DNA from: Spartobacteria bacterium
GTDB lineage: Bacteria; Verrucomicrobiota; Verrucomicrobiia; Chthoniobacterales; Chthoniobacteraceae
Assembly (NCBI GenBank): GCA_025350985.1
Contig: JANXWU010000103.1
Location: forward strand, 1 to 6,430
Reading direction: 5' to 3'
DNA: 6,430 nucleotides
Both the position numbers and the translations under genes were made by a program. The notes below the pieces were generated by a model. It made no database searches. It saw only the letters and a list, made by a program, of their open reading frames with translations, and had not been told where the DNA came from. Shown here one piece after another: positions 1 through 4,872 of this stretch. Each line of letters opens with the position of its first letter. The first letter of the stretch is position 1.

Positions 1-141
1 CAAGCTCCGCGGCATCCGTCCCCAATACTTCTTCCTCCACCTCAAAGAATCCGAATGGCGTTGGAACCATCGTCACGATAATCTCTATCTCTTCTTACTC
101 AAAAACCTCCGCTCAAAACCACTCTAAAGCTGCTAAGACCC
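1..141 (+). mobile_element. Right end of an IS1595-like insertion sequence; boundary tentative
   Basis: The transposase ends at 127, so the element should end within a few tens of bases. Bases 126-141 (AAAGCTGCTAAGACCC) read outward-in on the minus strand as GGGTCTTAGCAGCTTT, which is a plausible GG-starting terminal inverted repeat. If the end is at 141, the 8 bases after it (AAAGCAAT, 142-149) would be one copy of the 8-bp target duplication typical of the family. The left end is outside the window, so neither the inverted repeat nor the duplication can be verified. The presence of an IS end here is well supported by the transposase tail; the exact boundary is a guess. Confidence 0.45.
2..127 (+). 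pseudogene. C-terminal end of an IS1595-family (IS1016-like) transposase, cut by the window edge
   Basis: Reading frame 2 is open from the window edge to TAA at 125-127 and gives 41 residues. They begin KLRGIRPQYFFLHLKESEWR and continue WNHRHDNLYLFLLKNLRSKPL. The pattern 'LRGI..-.FFLHLKE.EWR.NHR..NLY..LL' with a short basic end matches the C-terminal end of ISXO2/IS1595-type DDE transposases as I know the family. The catalytic residues lie upstream, outside the window, so I cannot say whether the full gene is intact; the label 'pseudogene' only reflects that it is partial here. The stretch is visibly poorer in GC than the genes from 400 onward, as expected of a mobile element. The family call is from pattern memory. 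Confidence 0.75.
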
Positions 142-154
142 AAAGCAATTAACC

Positions 155-373
155 TTGAAGATTGCGGTCAACGGATACCAACCGCAGCCTTATAGAACCA
201 CGCTGAATGTGGACGATGCGGTCAACGAACCTCAGAGGCGAAGGCTAACGGTGCCGGACAATGTTAAATTCACCAAAATCAATTCGGGAGCGATCACGAC
301 CGTCACGCCGCCAGTGGCGGGTCATATCGAGCCACTTCCAGCAGGCGTGAATCTTGTGCCGCTCCACCAATGA
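155..373 (+). CDS. Weak 72-codon hypothetical ORF, possibly the 3' remnant of a gene disrupted by the IS
   Basis: The only upstream start is TTG at 155; a GTG at 209 is an alternative. There is no Shine-Dalgarno site. The product (from MKIAVNGYQPQPYRTTLNVD to VNLVPLHQ) has no signal peptide, membrane segment or motif I recognise. Two points argue for real coding. Its TGA (371-373) overlaps the ATG of the next gene in the ATGA arrangement usual for coupled genes, and no other gene explains 142-369. Points against are a rare start codon, a short length and an ordinary composition. An 11-bp word, TGCGGTCAACG, occurs twice (163-173 and 217-227) exactly 18 codons apart and encodes A-V-N both times. 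A stop in the same frame at 134-136 separates it from the transposase, so the two are not fused. It may be the tail of a gene whose front was replaced by the IS, or non-coding DNA. Confidence 0.25.
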   Translation: MKIAVNGYQPQPYRTTLNVDDAVNEPQRRRLTVPDNVKFTKINSGAITTVTPPVAGHIEPLPAGVNLVPLHQ

Positions 374-714
374 TGAACTATCAAATATACCTTCTGCGAT
401 TCCTGCTACTCGCCGTGATGGCCGCTTCGGGAACGGGCACCGCGGACGCCCAGATGCCGGGACCTCCCATCTCGGGTGTTGTCTTCTCCGAGCAGCGTGG
501 ACCGATGGGCGGCGTGACCATTTCTCTCGTCCACCCCGCCGTGGGCCGCAGTTCCCCCGCGCTCAGTGCTGCCAACGGCGGATATTTCTTCGCGAACGTT
601 CCTCCGCAAGCCCAGCCTTACTTCATTGAAGCCTACTGGGGCAACCAGCTCCTTTATCGCGGCCAAGTGCGCTATGAAGGCGGAACAGTACGTTTCGATA
701 TCCGGCTGCCGTGA
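370..714 (+). CDS. Small exported protein with one carboxypeptidase-regulatory-like (transthyretin-type) beta-sandwich domain
   Basis: The product has 114 residues from ATG 370, or 113 from the adjacent ATG 373; neither has a Shine-Dalgarno site. Residues 1-27 form a signal peptide: a basic-polar start, a hydrophobic core YLLRFLLLAVMAAS, and a likely cleavage site A-D-A|Q at 27/28. Residues 33 to the end show the order typical of carboxypeptidase-regulatory-like domains: 'ISGVVF', then 'GPMGGVTISL', then 'SAANGGYFFANVPP', then a final beta-rich stretch ending 'VRFDIRLP'. The G-Y-F-F-A-N-V-P-P turn is the best single marker. There is no lipobox Cys and no transmembrane helix after the signal, so the protein should be periplasmic or secreted. 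Such lone domains usually act in binding or as structural modules and no enzymatic residue is visible. A 92-bp gap separates it from the glucanase gene, so co-transcription is possible but unproven. The fold call is moderately sure and the function is unknown. Confidence 0.7.
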   Translation: MMNYQIYLLRFLLLAVMAASGTGTADAQMPGPPISGVVFSEQRGPMGGVTISLVHPAVGRSSPALSAANGGYFFANVPPQAQPYFIEAYWGNQLLYRGQVRYEGGTVRFDIRLP

Positions 715-720
715 TCCTCG

Positions 721-792
721 GGCAAGCGGATTGAGCGGAGCCAAAACCCCTTGCCTTCGCCGCAGTGGGGTGCGACCCCATCCGGATTCCGG
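721..792 (+). other. Intergenic stretch with three short inverted repeats upstream of the glucanase
   Basis: Between the small exported gene and the glucanase start there are three nested or adjacent inverted repeats. GGCAAG (721-726) pairs with CTTGCC (750-755). TGGGGT (766-771) pairs with ACCCCA (775-780) across a 3-base loop. CCGGA (782-786) pairs with TCCGG (788-792) around one base. None is followed by a T-tract, so this is not a canonical intrinsic terminator. It could be a leader structure for the glucanase mRNA or simply GC-rich chance pairing. No convincing -35/-10 pair was found here. Confidence 0.25.
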
Positions 793-806
793 CGCTTGCG
801 AACTCG

Positions 807-3068
807 ATGTCCCTCCAAAAACTTCTTCTTTGTCTCGGCGCGTGCCTGCTCGTCACAGCTTCCGCTTTGGGTGACCTCGTCCGCGTCGGGGCGGGTAGTT
901 ACTCGACGACTGTCCCCGAGGGCGTAAAGAAGATCGACGCGTTCATTTTCAAAACGGAAAATGTCCGGGGCGCGATGCCGACGAATGATTGGTGGAGTTC
1001 GCTCGCCTGGGCAAAAGAATCGTTCAATCACTACCCGCATCCGCTCGCGGTAAAGGTCGAGCCGTCGGGCCTGCGCGTGGCCTATCCCGCGGCGAATCTC
1101 ACCGCGAACAAGGCCGGCATTTTTGCCATGATGCCGGGCGGCGGCGACGATTTTACGCTGGGGCATTCGGCGGTCGAGACGTTCGCGAAGCCGCTGGTGG
1201 ACGGGTTTAGCGACTGGTTCGTGTCGCTGCTTTTCGCCGACGGCGCCAGGAAAATGCGCGTGAGCTACGGGCACGGTTCGCCGTTTGTTTATGCGATGTT
1301 CGAGGGCGGGCAGGCGCGGCTTGTTTTTAAGAATCCGCCGCAAGTCTGGTCAGGCAAAGAGACAAGCGCGGTGCTCGGCGTGACGGCGAACGGGCGGCAT
1401 TACGGGCTGTTTGCGCCGGCGGGGGCGAAGTGGAGCGGACTTGGCACGAGCACGCTCACCTGCGAAGCGCGCGCGGCCCATTTTTCCGTGGCCGTCCTGC
1501 CGGATAACGCACCGGAGACGCTCGCGCTTTTTGCACGCTACGCACACGCGCATGTCGTCGATACGCGCGTGTCGTGGAGTTACGATGAGAAGACGAGCAG
1601 CGTGGTGACGGAGTTTCGTTTCGTGACGCAACCTCGCGAAGGCGCGGAGACGGGGACGCTCTACGCGCTCTATCCGCATCAATGGCACAACACCTCGGCG
1701 GCGATGGCGCCACTCGGCTACAACTCCGTGCGCGGCTGGATGAAACTGAGCGCGGGTCATTCGTTCAAAACGCAGATGATTTTTCCGGGCGTGCTGCCGA
1801 CGCTGCCGAATGCGGGCGGCACCGACCGGGCGAAAATCGCGGAGTGGCTGAAGCCCGATCTCGCGGACGACCAGCACGATTTGAAGGACACGTACTGGGG
1901 TGGAAAGAATCTCGGCAAGCTCACGTCGTTGGTGGCAATCGCGGAGCAATACGGGTTGAACGCGGAGGCATCATCGCTCCGGGATCGGCTCCGGGAGCGG
2001 ATGGAGAGCTGGTTCAGTGCGGCGGGCGCGGATGGAGTGGCGAAAAAGAAAGGGCTGTTTGGTTACGACGCGGCGCGCGGCACGCTCATCGGTTATCCGG
2101 CGAGCTATGGCAGCGACACGGACTTGAACGACCACCATTTTCACTACGGCTATTTTTTCCAAGCCGCCGCTGCGGTCGCGAGAAATGATCCGGCGTGGGC
2201 CGCGGATGCGCGCTGGGGCGGGATGTTGAAACTGCTCGCGCGCGACGTGGCGAGCGCCGACCGCAACGATCCGATGTTTCCGTTTTTGCGGAACTTCGAT
2301 CCGTACGCCGGTCACTCGTGGGCGAGCGGTTTCGCCAAGTTCGCCGACGGCAACAACAACGAGTCGTCCTCGGAGGGGATGAACGCGTGGTGCGGGATGG
2401 TGCTGTGGGGCGAGGCGACGGGCGACAAGGCGTTGCGCGACCTGGGCGTGTGGCTTTTCACCACCGAGATGAACGCGATCAACGAGTATTGGTTCGACGT
2501 GCGCGGCGAGAATTTTCCGAAGTCCTACACCCCGAGCGTGGCGACGATGATCTGGGGCGGCAAGAGCGTGAATGAGACTTGGTTCACCGCCGATCCCGCG
2601 CAGGTGCATGGCATCAACTGGCTGCCCATCCACGGCGGCTCGCTCTACCTCGGGCGGCATCCGGATTACGTGGAAAAAAATTACGCCGCGGTGCTGGGCG
2701 AGAACAAAAGCAAGGCGTGGAAATCGTGGAGCGACATCGTTTGGATGTATCGCGCACTCAGCGATCCGCGCGACGCGATCGCGCAACTCGAAGCGGCGGG
2801 CGCGCAGTTCCCGGTCGAAGCCGGCAACAGCCGCGCGAACACGGCGCACTGGATTTTCAACCTCAACACGCTGGGCCGAGTCGAGCGCAGCGTCTCGGCG
2901 GACTTCCCGCTTTACGCGGTTTTCCAAAATGGCAAGACGCGCACCTACGCGGCTTACAATGTGGCGGCACTTCCGCGGACGGTCACGTTTTCCGACGGCT
3001 TCAAACTGCAGCTCAAGGACGCCGGGTTCACGCTCGGGAAGCGCGCCTTCGCTCCGCCGGCAAAATAA
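807..3068 (+). CDS. Secreted glycoside hydrolase family 81 endo-beta-1,3-glucanase
   Basis: The product has 753 residues and should cut beta-1,3-glucans (laminarin, callose, fungal or algal wall glucan) with inversion, outside the cytoplasm. I chose ATG 807 because it starts directly with a signal peptide, MSLQKLLLCLGACLLVTASA, with cleavage near residues 20-23. The frame is open upstream to GTG 765, but that would put 14 polar residues before it. GH81 marks are PTNDWWSSLAW (58-68) in the N-terminal beta-sandwich, DLNDHHFHYGYF (439-450) with the probable catalytic acid D442, and NNNESSSEGMNAW (516-528) with E519 and E523, one of which is the probable base. The alpha-barrel spans roughly 340-670. 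Residues 679-740 form a beta-rich tail (TAHWIFNLNTLG to FSDGFKLQL) that I recall as common at the end of bacterial GH81 enzymes. There is no carbohydrate-binding module, dockerin or sorting tag. The length is normal for a single-domain member and the gene looks intact. It faces the EF-hand gene convergently, so it is not in its operon. Confidence 0.93.
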   Translation: MSLQKLLLCLGACLLVTASALGDLVRVGAGSYSTTVPEGVKKIDAFIFKTENVRGAMPTNDWWSSLAWAKESFNHYPHPLAVKVEPSGLRVAYPAANLTANKAGIFAMMPGGGDDFTLGHSAVETFAKPLVDGFSDWFVSLLFADGARKMRVSYGHGSPFVYAMFEGGQARLVFKNPPQVWSGKETSAVLGVTANGRHYGLFAPAGAKWSGLGTSTLTCEARAAHFSVAVLPDNAPETLALFARYAHAHVVDTRVSWSYDEKTSSVVTEFRFVTQPREGAETGTLYALYPHQWHNTSAAMAPLGYNSVRGWMKLSAGHSFKTQMIFPGVLPTLPNAGGTDRAKIAEWLKPDLADDQHDLKDTYWGGKNLGKLTSLVAIAEQYGLNAEASSLRDRLRERMESWFSAAGADGVAKKKGLFGYDAARGTLIGYPASYGSDTDLNDHHFHYGYFFQAAAAVARNDPAWAADARWGGMLKLLARDVASADRNDPMFPFLRNFDPYAGHSWASGFAKFADGNNNESSSEGMNAWCGMVLWGEATGDKALRDLGVWLFTTEMNAINEYWFDVRGENFPKSYTPSVATMIWGGKSVNETWFTADPAQVHGINWLPIHGGSLYLGRHPDYVEKNYAAVLGENKSKAWKSWSDIVWMYRALSDPRDAIAQLEAAGAQFPVEAGNSRANTAHWIFNLNTLGRVERSVSADFPLYAVFQNGKTRTYAAYNVAALPRTVTFSDGFKLQLKDAGFTLGKRAFAPPAK

Positions 3069-3103
3069 AAAAGCCGGGCCTCTGTGGTTTGCACAGAGGC
3101 CCG
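3062..3103 (-). terminator. Intrinsic terminator of the EF-hand gene, overlapping the glucanase stop codon
   Basis: CGGGCCTCTGTG (3075-3086) pairs perfectly over 12 bp with CACAGAGGCCCG (3092-3103) across the 5-base loop GTTTG. Read on the minus strand, the hairpin is followed after two bases by TTTTTTATTTT (complement of 3062-3072), which is a canonical U-tract. On the plus strand the bases after the hairpin are ACGGTGAG, with no T-run, so termination of glucanase transcripts by this element should be weaker. The hairpin base is 33 bp beyond the EF-hand stop codon. The glucanase TAA (3066-3068) lies inside the A/T tract. Confidence 0.88.
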
Positions 3104-3135
3104 ACGGTGAGTGTTTCGGTGGTTAGTGATTTACT

Positions 3136-3918
3136 TCAGCGAGGAGGCCGGCCACCGGGGGGCGGACCGGGCGGGCGGCCAAACGGCGGCTGTCCCGGAC
3201 GTCCCTGCGGCTGATTTCCGCCGGGGCGCACATTCTGATTACCGCCGCCCTGATTGCCGCCGTTTTGTCCGCCATCTTCTGGCGGCGGCGGTTGCAGCAA
3301 GTCGTACATCGTCAGTTTGCCGTCTCCGTCACCGTCGATTTTTTTCAGCGAATCACTCGCATTGGCCAGTTCATCCGCGTCAATCGTCCCGTCGTGATTC
3401 GTGTCCAAGGCATGGACCAGCGTGTGCGCGACCATCATCAATGGCGGAGGCGGGCGTTGCGGTCCGCCTTGCTGGCCGTTCTGCTGGCCACCACCTTGCT
3501 GTCCGCCGGTGTTGCCACCAGAAGTGCTGCGACTCGACGAGCGGCTTGATGTGCTGCCCGACCCGCTGGCACGGCTCCCCTGCTTGCCTCCCTGATTTCC
3601 ACCCGCCCCGCTATCGGGCGGCTGCGGAGGCGGCGGCATCAACTCATCCATCGTCAATTTCCCATCGCCATTTTTGTCCAGGGTTTTGAGCGCGTCGCTC
3701 GCGCCCTTGATTTCGTCACCGTCAATCACGCCGTCGTGATTCGCATCCAGCGCCAAAAGCACCGGTGGAATCGGAGGCGGAGGCGGTGGTTGCTGCGGTT
3801 GTCCGGCATCTCCTTTGCCCTGCTGTGGATTGTAGGCGTTCTGGGCTTGCGCGCCGATGGTCCAAGTCGTTGCAAGGCCGGCGGCCGCGAGCAGGATCAG
3901 TGTTCGTTGAGTTTTCAT
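3136..3918 (-). CDS. Exported four-EF-hand protein with proline- and Gly/Gln/Ser-rich linkers
   Basis: The product has 260 residues from the ATG at 3918 (MKTQRTLILL); a second in-frame ATG at 3933 would add MKTKN. The signal peptide is residues 1-25, with cleavage at A-Q-A|Q. Four 12-residue calcium-binding loops are visible: DANHDGVIDGDE (58-69), DKNGDGKLTMDE (81-92), DTNHDGTIDADE (172-183) and DGDGDGKLTMYD (195-206). Loops 1-3 have the D-x-N/D-x-D ligands and Glu at position 12; loop 4 has Asp there. The two pairs are an internal duplication: each has a 23-residue loop-to-loop spacing and ends in a PPPP run. Between them lies a low-complexity Gly/Gln/Ser linker (about 102-155). A polyproline run (44-52) precedes pair 1, and the C-terminus is a Gly/Pro/Arg tail (about 216-260). 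No enzymatic domain is present. It probably binds Ca2+ in the periplasm or outside the cell; its partner is unknown. It is divergent from the two-component genes and may be their target. Confidence 0.88.
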   Translation of the reverse strand: MKTQRTLILLAAAGLATTWTIGAQAQNAYNPQQGKGDAGQPQQPPPPPPIPPVLLALDANHDGVIDGDEIKGASDALKTLDKNGDGKLTMDELMPPPPQPPDSGAGGNQGGKQGSRASGSGSTSSRSSSRSTSGGNTGGQQGGGQQNGQQGGPQRPPPPLMMVAHTLVHALDTNHDGTIDADELANASDSLKKIDGDGDGKLTMYDLLQPPPPEDGGQNGGNQGGGNQNVRPGGNQPQGRPGQPPFGRPPGPPPGGRPPR

Positions 3919-3945
3919 ATTTTTAGTTTTCATATTTTTAGTTTT
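3910..3945 (-). repeat. Tandem duplication of the EF-hand gene's start region (15-bp unit)
   Basis: On the minus strand the unit AAAACTAAAAATATG occurs twice back to back (3931-3945 and 3916-3930). A 6-base partial third copy (AAAACT, 3910-3915) follows inside the coding region. Each full unit ends in an in-frame ATG, so the gene has two equivalent start codons 15 bp apart, with the start contexts MKTKN and MKTQ. No Shine-Dalgarno motif precedes either. The A-rich, unstructured unit may itself serve as the initiation site, which would explain how the duplication was tolerated. The 15-bp length keeps the frame. Confidence 0.85.
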
Positions 3946-3950
3946 GTTGA

Positions 3951-3961
3951 TTCGCCACGCT
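3951..3961 (-). promoter_or_regulatory. Copy 1 of the 11-bp element AGCGTGGCGAA, facing the EF-hand gene
   Basis: The plus strand reads TTCGCCACGCT, so the minus strand reads AGCGTGGCGAA towards the EF-hand gene. It ends 17 bp before the upstream ATG (3933) and 32 bp before the downstream one (3918). A perfect copy in the opposite orientation lies at 4040-4050. A shared operator for the adjacent response regulator is a reasonable inference, but no experimental site of this sequence is known to me. Confidence 0.35.
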
Positions 3962-4039
3962 GACAACGCGACTGGCGCTGACTTGGGGCGGGCGTTTGTG
4001 GAAATCAATCTGCGCCGTCACTGTAAAGCCCGTGTGTGG

Positions 4040-4050
4040 AGCGTGGCGAA
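4040..4050 (+). promoter_or_regulatory. Copy 2 of the 11-bp element AGCGTGGCGAA, facing the response-regulator gene
   Basis: This is a perfect match to the word at 3951-3961 on the other strand, so each divergent gene has the element pointing at it. Here it lies 75 bp before the regulator's ATG. A -10-like TAAAAT (4068-4073) begins 18 bases downstream (4051-4067 lie between), so the element would overlap the -35 position of such a promoter, as expected for an activator site. No good -35 hexamer is visible otherwise. The promoter call is tentative. Confidence 0.35.
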
Positions 4051-4125
4051 AGTTTGTTAAGCAATGGTAAAATCGGCAGCTTTTCCGGACGCGCTTGCTA
4101 AACTCGCGGGCGAGTCGCGCCGCGC

Positions 4126-4872
4126 ATGTCCCATCTCTCCCCGTCCAAAAACAGCCACGCCGCCGCCCGCACGCGCGTGCTCGTGATTGACGACGACCGC
4201 AAGCTGTGCCGGCTGATCAAGGATTATCTCGACCCGATGGGCTACGACGTGAGCGCGGTCCACACCGGCCCGGAAGGCTGTGAACAAGCCACTTCCCAGC
4301 CCTGGCACGCGATCATCCTCGACCTCATGCTACCGGGGCTGGACGGCTTCGAGGTTCTGAAAAAAATCCGGCACACGAGCGACGTGCCCGTGCTCATGCT
4401 CACCTCGCGCGGCGAGGAAGCCGACCGCATCGTCGGCTTGGAAATTGGCGCGGACGATTATCTGCCGAAAACTTTTTCCACCCGCGAGCTTCTCGCCCGC
4501 CTGCGTGCCGTCACGCGCCGCACCGTGCGCGCTGGCGTAAAAACTTCCGAAGAGCCGGTGGAGGAGTTTGTCATCGGTCCGCTGCGCGTGAACACCGCCT
4601 CCCGCGTGGCCGTTCTCGCCGACACGCCGCTGGTTCTCACGCCGGTCGAGTTCGACATTCTCGCCTCGCTGGCCCGCGCGCGCGGCCGGGTGAAATCGCG
4701 CGAGCAACTCCTCGACGAAATTCGCGACCGCAACTACGAAGTGTTCGACCGCTCCATCGACGTCCACGTTTCCGCGCTGCGAAAAAAACTCGGCGACGAC
4801 GCGAAGACGCCGCGCTTCATCCGCACCGTGCGCGCCGCCGGGTACTTGCTCATCGACCCGGAGCGCCCATGA
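4126..4872 (+). CDS. OmpR/CpxR-type DNA-binding response regulator
   Basis: The product has 248 residues. The receiver domain (about 17-132) has the acidic cluster D22-D23-D24 after VLVI, phosphoacceptor D66 in IILDLMLPGLDG, the switch T93 in LMLTSRG and the conserved K115 in DDYLPKTFSTREL. After a linker, the OmpR-type winged helix (about 148-244) shows 'LVLTPVEFDIL', 'GRVKSREQLLDEI', the recognition-helix region 'DRSIDVHVSALRKKLG' and the closing 'FIRTVRAAGYLL'. It should be phosphorylated by the kinase encoded immediately downstream and act as a dimer on promoters. The residue after K115 is Thr instead of the usual Pro. The ATG at 4126 gives a 15-residue polar extension before the receiver; no Shine-Dalgarno is seen. 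Its stop overlaps the kinase start by 4 bp. Among named regulators CpxR is the closest in style, but orthology is not claimed. Confidence 0.93.
   Translation: MSHLSPSKNSHAAARTRVLVIDDDRKLCRLIKDYLDPMGYDVSAVHTGPEGCEQATSQPWHAIILDLMLPGLDGFEVLKKIRHTSDVPVLMLTSRGEEADRIVGLEIGADDYLPKTFSTRELLARLRAVTRRTVRAGVKTSEEPVEEFVIGPLRVNTASRVAVLADTPLVLTPVEFDILASLARARGRVKSREQLLDEIRDRNYEVFDRSIDVHVSALRKKLGDDAKTPRFIRTVRAAGYLLIDPERP

Noticed and set aside
163..227. Direct repeat TGCGGTCAACG (163-173 and 217-227) as an attachment site or iteron
   Set aside because: Only two copies 54 bp apart and no phage, integrase or replication gene nearby; noted in the ORF entry only.
765..806. GTG 765 as the start of the glucanase
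   Set aside because: It would put 14 non-signal residues ahead of a complete signal peptide that begins at ATG 807, and it falls within the small inverted repeat at 766-780.
1971..2927. 318-codon minus-strand ORF inside the glucanase
   Set aside because: It lies fully opposite the GH81 catalytic region, has an Arg/Val/Ala-rich random composition and no recognisable domain.
3440..3620. Repetitive-looking GC-rich stretch as a possible satellite or CRISPR-like array
   Set aside because: It is the Gly/Gln/Ser-rich linker of the EF-hand protein. The similarity comes from repeated codons, with no fixed repeat-spacer period.
3919..4008. Longer EF-hand protein starting at 4008
   Set aside because: It would add 30 residues before the signal peptide, run through the tandem start repeat and the 11-bp element, and leave no room for a promoter near the gene.
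4103..4114. Palindrome CTCGCGGGCGAG just before the regulator start as an operator or hairpin
   Set aside because: A 5-bp stem with a 2-base loop in very GC-rich DNA is expected by chance, and no second copy was seen.
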